From Massilia sp. BSC265 (GTDB taxonomy: Bacteria > Pseudomonadota > Gammaproteobacteria > Burkholderiales > Burkholderiaceae_D): 64,000 nucleotides of DNA. Within the stretch, counting starts at the first letter, position 1. Every line of letters starts with the position of its first letter. The position numbers and the translations under genes are program-made. The notes beneath the pieces are model-generated. The model had not been told where the DNA came from. It saw only the letters and a list, made by a program, of their open reading frames with translations, and searched no databases. This document shows positions 8,121 through 19,064 of this stretch, piece by piece. The DNA is taken from positions 62,001 through 126,000 of the forward strand of contig NZ_JPXI01000010.1 in NCBI RefSeq assembly GCF_000740675.1, in the 5' to 3' direction.

Positions 8121-10652
8121 TCACGCCTCGCGCAGCGTTTGCAGCGGCGGCTGGCGCAGCACGCTGCGCAGCCCCAGCCAGCCGCCGACCAGCGCGCAGA
8201 CGGCGCCCACCACCACGCCGGCCAGCCACACCTGGGGCTCGAACTTCCAGGGGAACTTGAACACGAACTCGGCCAGCACCCAGCCCATGGCGGCGGCGCC
8301 GGTCGCCGCCAGCACGCCGGACAGGCCGCCGACCAGCACGAACTCGATCCGCTGGGCCGTCGCCAGCTGCCCCCTCGTGGCGCCAAGGGCGCGCAGCAGG
8401 CCGGCTTCGCGGGTGCGCTCGGACTGCGATCCCATCAGGGCCGCGTACAGCACCAGCACGCCGGACGCGAGCGTGAACATGAACAGGAACTCGACCGCCA
8501 CCACGACCTGGTCGAGCACCTCCTGCAGTTGGCGGATGATGCCGGAAACATCGATCACGGTCAGGTTCGGGTAGGCGCGCGTCAGCGCGTTGGTCAGGTT
8601 TCCCGCGCTGCCGGGCAAATGGAAGGCCGTCATGTAGCTCTTCGGCGCATTCTCCATCGCTGCCGGATTGATGATGACGAAGAAGTTGGCGCGCATCGAG
8701 CCCCATTCGAGCTTGCGCAGGCTGGTCACCTTCGCCTCCACCGGCATCCCGGCCATGTCGAAGCGCATGACGTCGCCCAACTTCAGCCCCAGGGTCTTGG
8801 CCAGGCCCTGCTCCACCGAGGCCTCGGCCACGCCCGGCGCATCCCTGTACCAGGCGCCTGCGATGATCTCGTTGGTCTCGGGCAGGTCCGCCACCGTGGA
8901 CAGGTTGAACTCGCGCTCGGCCAGGCGGCGCGCATCGCCGTTCTGGTAAGTGTTACGGGTAAGCTGGGTGCCGTTGACGTGCGTGAGGCGGCCGCGGATC
9001 ATCGGGTACAGGGACACGTTCTTCACGCCCGCGCCGCGCAGTTGCTGCTCGACGCCCGGCGCCTGCTCGGGCTGGATGTTGATGATGAAGCGGTTCGGCG
9101 CATCCGGCGGGGTGGCCATGCGCCAGGCCGACATCAGGTCGCCGCGCACCACGGTGAGCAGCAGCAGCGCCATCAGGCCGAGCGACAGCGAGACCACCTG
9201 CACGACCGTGGCGCCGGGGCGGCGCTGCAGCGAGGTGATGGCGAAGCGCCAGCTCTGGTGCTTCGAGGCGCCGCGCAGCTGGCGCAGCAGGCGCAGGCCG
9301 AGCCAGGCGACCAGCGCAAACAGGGCCAGGCCGCCAAGGAAGCCGCCGGCCGTCATCATGGCCAGCTTGGTGTCGCCCGCCTGCCACAGCAGGAGCGCCA
9401 GGAATACGCCGATCCCCAGGCCATAGGTGGCCAGCGCCAGCGGCTGCGGACTCCCTGCTTCGCGCCGGATGACGCGGTTGTGCGGCACATTGCGCAGCTG
9501 GAGCACCGGCGGCAGCGCGAAGCCGACCAGCAGCAGCATGCCCGTGGCGATGCCTTGCAGCGCCGGCAGCACCGACACCGGCGGCAGGTCGGGCGGCAGC
9601 AGGTTGCCGATCATCTGGATGAGGATGAAGTGGGCGCCGAAGCCGACCGCCACGCCCAGCACGCTCCCCAGGAGGCCGACGATGGCGAATTCGATCAGGT
9701 AGAGGGCGCCCACCTGGTTCTGCGTCATGCCGAGGCAGCGCAGCATGGCGCAGGCGTCCAGGTGGCGCTGCATGAAGCGGCGCGCCGCCATCGCCACCGC
9801 CACCGCCGCCAGCATCGCCGACAGCAGGCCGACCAGGGACAGGAAGCTGTCGGCGCGGTCGAGGGTGGCGCGCATTTCGGGACGGCCGTTCTCGAGCGTC
9901 TCGATGCGCACACCGCGCACATTGCGCGCCGCGATGTCGGCGCGCAGCCATGTTTCGAAGGCAGCCACGCCGGCGAGCTCGTTGCGCTCTTTCGACGCCA
10001 CCTGCAGGCGGTAGGTGACGCGCGAGAACGCGTCCACCAGGCGCGTGGCCGGCAGATCCTGCAGCGACAGCATCACGCGCGGCGCGAAGTTGGAGAACGA
10101 CGCTCCCTTGTCCGGTTCGGTGGCAATCAGCTGCGCGATGCGGAACTGCATGTCGCCCAGCTGGATCGTGCCCCCCACCTGGGTGCGCAGCGCCGGCAAA
10201 AGGTTGGCGTCGACCCAGACCGTGCCGGGGGCAGGAATGTCCCGGGTCTTCTGTCCCAGCGCGCGGCTGGCATCGTCGGGATCGGTGCTGATGCTGAGCT
10301 GGCCGCGCAGCGGGTAGCCCGGCGACACCGCCTTCACGGCGGCCAGCTGGGCCATCGAGGCCTCGCCCTCGCCTGCCTGCGCCATGCTCTGGAAGGCGAC
10401 CGTCTCGGCGACCAGCAGGCCGCGCCGCGCCGCCTCGTCGCGCCAGCGCTGCTGGATCGGATCGTCGGCATTCACCAGGAGGTCGGCGCCCAGCAGCTGG
10501 TGGGCGTCCCGGTTCAGACCCGCGCGCATGCGGTCGATGAAGAAGCCGACCGAGGACAGGGCCGACACGGCCACGATCAGGGCCACCAGCAGGAAACGCA
10601 GCTCGCCCGCGCGCCAGTCGCGCGCGGTCATGCGGAGGGATTGGATGAACAT
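8121..10652 (-). CDS. FtsX-like ABC transporter permease (YbbP type)
   Basis: This 843-residue inner-membrane protein has an N-terminal membrane helix (about residues 20-40), a large periplasmic MacB-like region, then two FtsX permease modules (about 255-480 and 720-840) with clusters of hydrophobic helices. The length and the start MFIQSLRMTARDWRAGELRFL match the YbbP/DUF214 group, usually paired with the ATPase YbbA and often the esterase TesA. No ATPase gene is next to it here; downstream is the pseudogene and upstream, 9 nt away, the deaminase gene, with which it is probably co-transcribed. Substrate unknown; the family moves lipids or lipoproteins, or transmits force rather than transporting. 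Confidence 0.88.
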   Translation of the reverse strand: MFIQSLRMTARDWRAGELRFLLVALIVAVSALSSVGFFIDRMRAGLNRDAHQLLGADLLVNADDPIQQRWRDEAARRGLLVAETVAFQSMAQAGEGEASMAQLAAVKAVSPGYPLRGQLSISTDPDDASRALGQKTRDIPAPGTVWVDANLLPALRTQVGGTIQLGDMQFRIAQLIATEPDKGASFSNFAPRVMLSLQDLPATRLVDAFSRVTYRLQVASKERNELAGVAAFETWLRADIAARNVRGVRIETLENGRPEMRATLDRADSFLSLVGLLSAMLAAVAVAMAARRFMQRHLDACAMLRCLGMTQNQVGALYLIEFAIVGLLGSVLGVAVGFGAHFILIQMIGNLLPPDLPPVSVLPALQGIATGMLLLVGFALPPVLQLRNVPHNRVIRREAGSPQPLALATYGLGIGVFLALLLWQAGDTKLAMMTAGGFLGGLALFALVAWLGLRLLRQLRGASKHQSWRFAITSLQRRPGATVVQVVSLSLGLMALLLLTVVRGDLMSAWRMATPPDAPNRFIINIQPEQAPGVEQQLRGAGVKNVSLYPMIRGRLTHVNGTQLTRNTYQNGDARRLAEREFNLSTVADLPETNEIIAGAWYRDAPGVAEASVEQGLAKTLGLKLGDVMRFDMAGMPVEAKVTSLRKLEWGSMRANFFVIINPAAMENAPKSYMTAFHLPGSAGNLTNALTRAYPNLTVIDVSGIIRQLQEVLDQVVVAVEFLFMFTLASGVLVLYAALMGSQSERTREAGLLRALGATRGQLATAQRIEFVLVGGLSGVLAATGAAAMGWVLAEFVFKFPWKFEPQVWLAGVVVGAVCALVGGWLGLRSVLRQPPLQTLREA

Positions 10653-10661
10653 GGGATTCCC

Positions 10662-12288
<1,627 letters not shown>

Positions 12289-14211
12289 ATGAGCATCTTT
12301 GACAACTACACCGCCCGCTACGAGCGTACCCGCGAAGAGGAATATTCCATGTCGGAGTTCCTCCAACTGTGCAAGAAAGACCCCCTGACCTATGCCAGCG
12401 CGCCCGAGCGCATGCTGGCGGCCATCGGCGAGCCTACCCTGGTCGACACCCGCCTCGACCCGCGCCTGTCGCGCATCTTTGCCAACAAGGTCATCAAGAT
12501 CTATCCGGCCTTCCGCGAGTTCTACGGCATGGAAGAAGTGATCGAACAGGTCGTCTCCTACTTCCGCCACGCTGCCCAGGGCCTGGAAGAGCGCAAGCAG
12601 ATCCTTTATCTGCTGGGCCCGGTCGGCGGCGGCAAATCCTCGATCGCGGAAAAACTCAAGAGCCTGATGGAACAGGTGCCCTTCTATGCGATCAAGGGTT
12701 CGCCCGTCAACGAGTCGCCGCTCGGCCTGTTCAGCGAGGTCGAGGACGGCACCATCCTCGAAGAAGACTACGGTATCCCGCGCCGCTACCTGCGCACCAT
12801 CCCGAGCCCGTGGGCGGTCAAGCGCCTGCACGAATTCGGCGGCGACATCAACAAGTTCCGCGTGGTCAAGCGCTACCCGTCGATCCTGAAGCAGATCGCG
12901 ATCGCCAAGACCGAGCCGGGCGACGAGAACAACCAGGACATCTCCTCGCTGGTCGGCAAGGTCGACATCCGCAAGCTCGAGGACTACGCCCAGGACGATC
13001 CGGACGCCTACAGCTACTCGGGCGGCCTGTGCCTGGCCAACCAGGGCCTGATGGAATTCGTCGAGATGTTCAAGGCGCCGATCAAGGTGCTGCACCCGCT
13101 GCTGACGGCCACCCAGGAAGGCAACTACAAGGGCACCGAAGGCTTCGGGGCGATCCCCTTCGAGGGCATCGTGCTGGCGCACTCCAACGAGTCCGAGTGG
13201 AAGACCTTCCGCAACAACCGCAACAACGAGGCATTCCTCGACCGTATCTACATCGTGAAGGTGCCGTACTGCCTGCGCGTGTCGGACGAAATCAAGATCT
13301 ACGACAAGCTGCTGCACAACTCTTCGCTTGACAAGGCGCCCTGCGCGCCGGGTACGCTGCGCATGATGGCGCAGTTCGCGATCCTGTCGCGCCTGAAGGA
13401 CCCGGAGAATTCCAGTATCTATTCCAAGATGCTGGTGTACGACGGCGAGAACCTGAAGGACACCGATCCCAAGGCCAAGTCGATGCACGAATACGTCGAC
13501 TATGCCGGCGTCGACGAAGGCATGAACGGCCTGTCGACCCGCTTCGCCTTCAAGATCCTGTCCAAGGTCTTCAACTTCGACAATACCGAAGTGGCGGCCA
13601 ACCCGGTGCACCTGCTCTACGTGCTCGAACAGCAGATCGAACGCGAGCAGTTCCCGCCGGAGACCGAGCAGCGCTATATGTCCTACATCAAGGAGCACCT
13701 GGCGCAGCGCTACGTCGACTTCATCGGCAAGGAGATCCAGACCGCCTACCTCGAGAGCTATTCGGAATACGGCCAGAACATCTTCGACCGTTACGTGACC
13801 TTCGCCGACTTCTGGATCCAGGACCAGGAATTCCGCGACCCGGACACCGGCGAAAGCTTCGACCGCGAATCGCTCAACGCCGAGCTCGAGAAGATCGAAA
13901 AGCCGGCCGGCATCTCGAATCCGAAGGATTTCCGCAACGAGATCGTCAACTTCAGCCTGCGTGCGCGGGCCACCAATGCCGGCAAGAACCCGGCCTGGAC
14001 CAGCTACGAGAAATTCCGTAGCGTGATCGAGAAGAAGATGTTCTCGAACACCGAAGAACTCCTGCCTGTGATTTCGTTCAATGCGAAAGCGAGCGCCGAG
14101 GATGCCAACAAGCATGCCGACTTCGTGGCCCGCATGGTCGAAAAAGGCTATACGCCGAAGCAGGTGCGCCTGCTGTGCGAATGGTATCTGCGCGTCAGGA
14201 AATCGTCCTAA
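12289..14211 (+). CDS. prkA: PrkA family serine protein kinase (AAA+)
   Basis: This 640-residue protein has an AAA+ module with Walker A GPVGGGKS at residues 110-117 and a C-terminal PrkA kinase-like domain (ending VEKGYTPKQVRLLCEWYLRVRK). PrkA homologues (YeaG in E. coli) are induced by starvation and stationary phase; whether the main activity is kinase or AAA+ protease is debated. ATG 12289 has AAGGA 8 nt upstream and fits the family N-terminus (SIFDNYTARYERTREEEYSM). It heads a conserved group with the DUF444 and SpoVR genes. Confidence 0.95.
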   Translation: MSIFDNYTARYERTREEEYSMSEFLQLCKKDPLTYASAPERMLAAIGEPTLVDTRLDPRLSRIFANKVIKIYPAFREFYGMEEVIEQVVSYFRHAAQGLEERKQILYLLGPVGGGKSSIAEKLKSLMEQVPFYAIKGSPVNESPLGLFSEVEDGTILEEDYGIPRRYLRTIPSPWAVKRLHEFGGDINKFRVVKRYPSILKQIAIAKTEPGDENNQDISSLVGKVDIRKLEDYAQDDPDAYSYSGGLCLANQGLMEFVEMFKAPIKVLHPLLTATQEGNYKGTEGFGAIPFEGIVLAHSNESEWKTFRNNRNNEAFLDRIYIVKVPYCLRVSDEIKIYDKLLHNSSLDKAPCAPGTLRMMAQFAILSRLKDPENSSIYSKMLVYDGENLKDTDPKAKSMHEYVDYAGVDEGMNGLSTRFAFKILSKVFNFDNTEVAANPVHLLYVLEQQIEREQFPPETEQRYMSYIKEHLAQRYVDFIGKEIQTAYLESYSEYGQNIFDRYVTFADFWIQDQEFRDPDTGESFDRESLNAELEKIEKPAGISNPKDFRNEIVNFSLRARATNAGKNPAWTSYEKFRSVIEKKMFSNTEELLPVISFNAKASAEDANKHADFVARMVEKGYTPKQVRLLCEWYLRVRKSS

Positions 14212-14435
14212 GGCAGCTGGCGCCTTTGGGCGCCGCGCACGAGCATGCTGCAAGGCGCCTGGCGGCGGCGCAGGCCCCGTCCCCGGCGCTTCCCGGAGCG
14301 TCCCAATCCGGTTTGACCCGCGCTTGGGGCTCGTTCGGGACGTGCGCACCATACGCGCGTTTGCATCGCGTATTAAGATAGGGGCACCGGGGAGCTTGCC
14401 GGTGCGCCGTAGGTTCTTAGAGCAGGAGGCCTGTT

Positions 14436-15707
14436 TTGACTTACCTCATCGACCGTCGCTTGCAGGGCAAGAACAAGTCCGCGGTCAACCGCGAACGCTT
14501 CCTGCGCCGCTACAAGGCGCAAATCAAGGACGCGGTCGGCCGCGCCATCAAAGGCCGCTCGATTACCGATATCGAGAACGGCGAGAAAGTCACGATCCCC
14601 GTCAAGGACGTGAATGAACCCCATTTCGGCCATGCCCATGGCGGCGTCTGGGAAACCGTCAACCCGGGCAATACCGAATACCAGAAAGGCGACCAGTTCA
14701 ACCGTCCGCGCAGCGGCGGGGGTGGATCGGGGCGCGGCCGCGCCGGCAACAGCGACCAGACCAGCGAGGATGACTTCATCTTCGAGCTGTCCCGCGAAGA
14801 ATTCATGAACTATTTCTTCGAGGATCTTGAGCTGCCGAATATGATCAAGACGCAGCTCACCCAGACCATCGAGTACAAGAACCAGCGCGCCGGCTACAAC
14901 GTGTCCGGTACGCCCTCGAACATCCACGTGCTGCGCTCGCTGCGCGGCGCACTGGGACGCCGCATCGCCGTCGGCGGTCCGGCCAAGCGCCAGCTGAAGG
15001 AAGCCGAGGAAGCGCTGCAGGCCCTGCTCGACCGCGGCGCCCCTTCCGACGACGAGGAAGTGGTGGCGCTGAAGGACAAGATCCACCACCTGCACATCCG
15101 CCTGAACGCGATTCCCTTCATCGATCCTTTCGACCTGCGCTATTCGAACCGGATCAAGGTGCCGAAGCCGAGTACCTCGGCCGTGATGTTCTGCATCATG
15201 GACGTCTCCGGCTCGATGGACGAGACGCGCAAGGACACCGCCAAGCGCTTCTTCATCCTGCTCTACCTGTTCCTCAAGCGCGTCTACGAGAAGATCGAAG
15301 TCGTCTTCATCCGCCACCACACGGCCGCCGCCGAAGTCGACGAGAACGAGTTCTTCCATTCGCGCGAGTCGGGCGGTACCGTGGTGTCCTCGGCCCTGCA
15401 CCTGCTGCAGAAGATCCTCGCCGAGCGCTACGGCAGCGCCGACTGGAACGCCTATGTGGCCCAGGCCTCCGACGGCGACAACTGGGACAACGACTCGGTG
15501 CTGTGCAGGCAGATACTGAACCAGGCCATCATGCCGCGGGTTCAGTACTACACCTATGTCGAGATCACCGACGGCCCGCCGCAGAACCTGTGGGAACAGT
15601 ATTGCGAGGTGGCCGACCACCACCGGAATTTCGCGATGCAGAAGATCGTCACCCCGGCCGACATCTACCCGGTCTTCCGCGAGCTGTTCAAGAAACAGCC
15701 GAGGTAA
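14436..15707 (+). CDS. yeaH: YeaH/YhbH family protein (DUF444) with von Willebrand A-like domain
   Basis: This 423-residue cytosolic protein is the usual partner of PrkA. The N-terminus (YLIDRRLQGKNKSAVNRERF) is typical of DUF444. A Gly/Ser/Arg-rich linker lies near residues 90-105. A vWA-like domain carries the MIDAS sequence DVSGSMDE at about residue 256. The start is TTG at 14436, with a strong AGGAGG (14424-14429) 6 nt upstream; no ATG is suitable. A MIDAS vWA protein beside an AAA+ protein recalls MoxR-vWA chaperone pairs, but the function is not established. The gap to prkA is 224 nt; SpoVR follows 45 nt downstream. Confidence 0.93.
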   Translation: MTYLIDRRLQGKNKSAVNRERFLRRYKAQIKDAVGRAIKGRSITDIENGEKVTIPVKDVNEPHFGHAHGGVWETVNPGNTEYQKGDQFNRPRSGGGGSGRGRAGNSDQTSEDDFIFELSREEFMNYFFEDLELPNMIKTQLTQTIEYKNQRAGYNVSGTPSNIHVLRSLRGALGRRIAVGGPAKRQLKEAEEALQALLDRGAPSDDEEVVALKDKIHHLHIRLNAIPFIDPFDLRYSNRIKVPKPSTSAVMFCIMDVSGSMDETRKDTAKRFFILLYLFLKRVYEKIEVVFIRHHTAAAEVDENEFFHSRESGGTVVSSALHLLQKILAERYGSADWNAYVAQASDGDNWDNDSVLCRQILNQAIMPRVQYYTYVEITDGPPQNLWEQYCEVADHHRNFAMQKIVTPADIYPVFRELFKKQPR

Positions 15708-15752
15708 GAGCGCGAAGTGAGATCGCACTGAAAGACAAGACAGAGGCCTGCC

Positions 15753-17276
15753 ATGCCAAGAGACCCCAACAACCCGCGTGCCTTGCCCGACCAGTCGGAG
15801 TGGACCTTCGACCTGATCGAACAGGCGCACGAGGAAATCAAGCGGGTGGCCAAGCGCTACGGCCTGGACACCTACCCCAACCAGCTCGAGATCATCACCG
15901 CCGAGCAGATGATGGACGCCTACACGTCCGTCGGCATGCCTGTGTCGTACAACCACTGGTCGTTCGGCAAGCATTTCCTGACGACGGAAAAGAGCTACAA
16001 GCGCGGCCAGATGGGCCTTGCCTACGAGATCGTCATCAACTCGAATCCCTGCATCGCCTACCTGATGGAGGAAAACAGCCTGACGATGCAGGCCCTGGTG
16101 ATCGCGCACGCTGCTTACGGGCACAATTCATTCTTCAAAGGCAACTACCTGTTCCGCACCTGGACCGATGCCGAGGCCATCGTCGACTACATGGTCTTTG
16201 CGAAGAACTATATTGCAGAGTGTGAACAGCGTTACGGTATCGACGCGGTGGAAGAATTGCTGGACTCGTGCCACGCCCTCCAGAACTATGGCGTGGACCG
16301 CTACAAGCGGCCGGCCAAGCTGTCGGTGGCGCAGGAAACCGCGCGCCAGAAAGAGCGCGAGGAATACGCCCAGTCGCAAGTGAACGAGATCTGGCGCACG
16401 CTGCCGCTGCGCGAGGAACATGTTGCTGCCGCCGCCCCGACGCGCTTCCCGCCCGAGCCCGAAGAGAACCTGCTTTACTTCATCGAGAAATACGCACCGC
16501 TGCTGGAACCCTGGCAGCGCGAGCTGGTACGCATCACGCGCAAGATCTCCCAGTATTTCTATCCGCAGCGCCAGACCCAGGTGATGAACGAAGGCTGGGC
16601 CACCTTCTGGCACTACACGATCCTGCAAGACCTATATAAGGAGGGCATCGTCGGCGACGGCTTCATGCTCGAGTTCCTGCAGAGCCATACGAACGTCGTC
16701 TACCAGCCGCCGGCGACCAGCCCCTACTACAGCGGGATCAATCCGTATGCGCTCGGTTTTGCGATGATGACCGACATTCGCCGCATTTGCGAAGATCCTA
16801 CCGACGAAGACCGCGCCTGGTTCCCGGACATCGCCGGCAGCGACTGGCTCAAGACCCTCGACTTTGCGATGCGCAACTTCAAGGACGAGAGCTTCATTGC
16901 CCAGTACCTCTCGCCCAAGCTGATCCGCGACTTCCACTTCTTTGCCGTGCTCGACGACGACCGCAGCGACAAGCTGACGATCTCGGCGATCCACGACGAG
17001 CAGGGCTACCGCTACGTGCGTCACAAGCTCGCCGACCAGTACAACATCGGCAGCCGCGAGCCCAACATCCAGGTCTGGCAGGTCAATACCCGCGACGACC
17101 GCGCCCTGACCCTGCGCCATACGCAGTTCAACCGCCGGCCACTGAACCAGCAGGCCCAGGAAGTGCTGAAGCACGTTGCGCGCCTGTGGGGCTTCGACGT
17201 CAGGCTGGAAACGGTAGACCCGGGTGGCCACGTGGTCAGCTTCCTCGAGTGCCGCCGCGAGAAGCGCGGCCGCTGA
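15753..17276 (+). CDS. SpoVR family protein (YcgB-like)
   Basis: This 507-residue cytosolic protein is the third member of the PrkA-YeaH-SpoVR group. Conserved SpoVR segments include MPVSYNHWSFGKHF, YEIVINSNPCIAYLMEEN, HAAYGHNSFFKGNYLF, MNEGWATFWHYTIL and INPYALGFAM. Invariant His and Glu residues in these segments could bind metal. In Bacillus SpoVR is needed for spore cortex formation, but this window gives no sign of sporulation; in Proteobacteria it belongs to a starvation response of unknown mechanism. There is no obvious terminator directly after it. Confidence 0.93.
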   Translation: MPRDPNNPRALPDQSEWTFDLIEQAHEEIKRVAKRYGLDTYPNQLEIITAEQMMDAYTSVGMPVSYNHWSFGKHFLTTEKSYKRGQMGLAYEIVINSNPCIAYLMEENSLTMQALVIAHAAYGHNSFFKGNYLFRTWTDAEAIVDYMVFAKNYIAECEQRYGIDAVEELLDSCHALQNYGVDRYKRPAKLSVAQETARQKEREEYAQSQVNEIWRTLPLREEHVAAAAPTRFPPEPEENLLYFIEKYAPLLEPWQRELVRITRKISQYFYPQRQTQVMNEGWATFWHYTILQDLYKEGIVGDGFMLEFLQSHTNVVYQPPATSPYYSGINPYALGFAMMTDIRRICEDPTDEDRAWFPDIAGSDWLKTLDFAMRNFKDESFIAQYLSPKLIRDFHFFAVLDDDRSDKLTISAIHDEQGYRYVRHKLADQYNIGSREPNIQVWQVNTRDDRALTLRHTQFNRRPLNQQAQEVLKHVARLWGFDVRLETVDPGGHVVSFLECRREKRGR

Positions 17277-18312
17277 AAGCCTCAGCCTTGCCGAAGGTGC
17301 GGCAGCAGCCTTGCGGCGACTGCCCTCCCTCTGCGCTGCGTGCCGAGCCCGATCGTTAGGTTGACAGCAGTATCCCCGGCATACGCTTGCGGCGCCGATG
17401 GTACCGGCGCCCGCACGAGGGACCGGTCAGGCTCGCTCAACCGGTTCGAAATTTTTATGCATTTGCAGCGCCTTCAGACCAGTTTTCCTGTAATAATGCG
17501 TGCGCGCGCGATTTCGGCTGGACCAATTCGCGCACAGTGATCCCGTACGCCACCGGGACCATGCGCGACGGCCGCTTCCGGTCGCACCAATGCAGGCTTT
17601 CGCGTCCCGATCCGGCATGGAGCGGGTTTCCGTACAGAGACAAAGCCTACCCGTGCAGCCCAGCACCACCTTCCATGGTCGCGCGCTCCGTCTTACTACC
17701 CCTTCCCCACCCAAACAACCACTGTCACGTAATTTTTTTGCGCTTGAGTGTGCAAACACACTGTTCAAAACACCAAAATCCATGTAGTTTTGCTATGCAT
17801 GAGAAGCAGATATCCGCGGACCGGTTATCAAACGCACAACTGAAGCATATCAAGACGGGGCTTGCCCATGACTTTTAGCTATGCGTTTTGCGGGGGAGAG
17901 GCCGATTCCCGGAGTACTCAACAGTACGCTCCGCTTCGGCAAAACTGGCTATAGTTTTCGTAAATACCACGATGGCATCATACGAAATTTGCTATGTGAC
18001 CGCTTTGGCATGAAAAATTCGGCAAAACCATGTTAGGTGCCTCACGATCCACAGATGGAGGAGATCCGCTACATAAAATTACAATTGACCCCTGCTTTCT
18101 GGACCACGCACGGCGGGCCGCGAGACTTGTATAGATGAGCTTCTTTGCCTGTTTTTACAGGCAGTTAGCATCCCTTCGGGGGTGTAAAAATGTCTCCTCA
18201 AAAAAGAATTCGTAGGTATAATTCTTTGATGTCCCGGATGCGGCCCTAGGTTTTTGTCGTGTTTAGTGGGTTTAGTGGCAACAAAAAAGAGTTGGTATTG
18301 GAGAAAGATGGC
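17277..18312. other. AT-richer non-coding region between spoVR and tonB
   Basis: About 1 kb lacks any credible gene on either strand; its open frames have no family resemblance and odd composition. Base composition moves toward AT relative to both sides. Visible structures are hairpins AGTGTG-CAAA-CACACT (17747-17762), AAAACT-N6-AGTTTT (17941-17958) and TGCCTGT-TTTT-ACAGGCA (18146-18163), plus three loose copies of a TTxxGCTATG sequence near 17785, 17875 and 17985. The last 110 nt hold the probable tonB promoter. It may encode a small RNA or be a decayed region; the sequence alone does not decide. Confidence 0.55.
18204..18226 (+). promoter_or_regulatory. Probable tonB promoter -10 with overlapping operator palindrome
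   Basis: AAGAATT-N9-AATTCTT forms a perfect 7-bp-arm inverted repeat. The hexamer TATAAT (18217-18222) overlaps its spacer and right arm, 90 nt before the tonB ATG. No good -35 is present at 17 nt, which suggests activator dependence or a weak promoter. A repressor bound to the palindrome would cover the -10. It does not closely match the classical Fur box. Confidence 0.5.
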
Positions 18313-18978
18313 ATGAATTTTACGCATGATAAGAACCCGGGAAAGAATTACACCGGTCTCGCCATTGTTATCCTGTTGCACGTGGTGGTGGCTTGGGCAT
18401 TCATCAATGGCCTGGGCACCCGCATCGTCACCAAGGTAACCGAGGCTGTTGAAACAAAACTGATTGAAGAGGTGAAACCGCCGCCTCCGCCGGAAACGCC
18501 GCCACCGCCGCCACCGCCGGAAATGAAGGCTCCGCCACCGCCGTTCATTCCGCCGGTCGAAGTCCAGGTGCAGCAACCGCCGCCGCCGCAGAACGCGATC
18601 ACGACGGCGACCAATACGCCGCCGCCGACCACGACCCTGGCACCTCCGGCACCTCCGGCACCTCCGGCACCGCCGGCACCTGCGCGTCCTGCAGGTCCGA
18701 GCCGTACCGAAGCAGTGGCAGACTTTAACACTTGCGCACGTCCGGAATATCCGCGCTCGTCGCAGCGTAACGAAGAAACCGGTACCACGACCCTGCAGTT
18801 CCTGATCGGTGTCGATGGTCGAGTGATGGAATCCAAACTGCAGAAGTCGTCCGGCTTCCGCGATCTGGATCGGGCCGCACAATCGGCCCTGACCAAATGC
18901 CGATTCAAGCCGGCCACTGTTGATGGTCAGCCGCAACAGGCGTGGACAGCGGTGCAGTACGTCTGGACGCTGGAATAA
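18313..18978 (+). CDS. tonB: Energy transducer TonB
   Basis: This 221-residue protein couples the inner-membrane proton gradient to TonB-dependent outer-membrane receptors. It has a single N-terminal membrane anchor (about residues 15-35), a Pro-rich periplasmic spacer (about 55-130, with PPPPPETPPPPPPPEMK and a run of APP repeats) and a C-terminal TonB domain (about 140-221, RPEYPRSSQRNEETGTTTLQF). ATG 18313 has GGAGA 8 nt upstream; the frame also opens from GTG 18259, which would add 18 polar residues before the anchor. It heads the tonB-exbB-exbD-exbD-TPR set, with an 86-nt gap to exbB. Confidence 0.93.
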   Translation: MNFTHDKNPGKNYTGLAIVILLHVVVAWAFINGLGTRIVTKVTEAVETKLIEEVKPPPPPETPPPPPPPEMKAPPPPFIPPVEVQVQQPPPPQNAITTATNTPPPTTTLAPPAPPAPPAPPAPARPAGPSRTEAVADFNTCARPEYPRSSQRNEETGTTTLQFLIGVDGRVMESKLQKSSGFRDLDRAAQSALTKCRFKPATVDGQPQQAWTAVQYVWTLE

Positions 18979-19016
18979 AACCGAGACAGAACATCGTCTC
19001 AACTCTATGATTTTCG

Positions 19017-19046
19017 TTGTCAATAGTTCAGCGAACTGTCTATTTT
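19017..19046 (+). promoter_or_regulatory. Possible promoter in front of exbB
   Basis: TTGTCA (19017-19022) and TATTTT (19041-19046) are 18 nt apart. An inverted repeat AGTTC-AGC-GAACT (19025-19037) lies in the spacer. The exbB ATG is 18 nt downstream, leaving a very short leader, so it may be only an AT-rich ribosome-entry region. Confidence 0.35.
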
Positions 19047-19064
19047 TATATTTTTGGAGGAAGC

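Noticed and set aside
17387..17878. Possible 163-codon gene in the spoVR-tonB gap
   Set aside because: No ribosome site, no recognisable motif and irregular composition; the minus-strand frame over the same bases is equally unconvincing.
18204..18226. Palindrome before tonB considered as a Fur box
   Set aside because: It is symmetric but does not resemble the GATAAT-based Fur consensus, so I report only an operator-like site.
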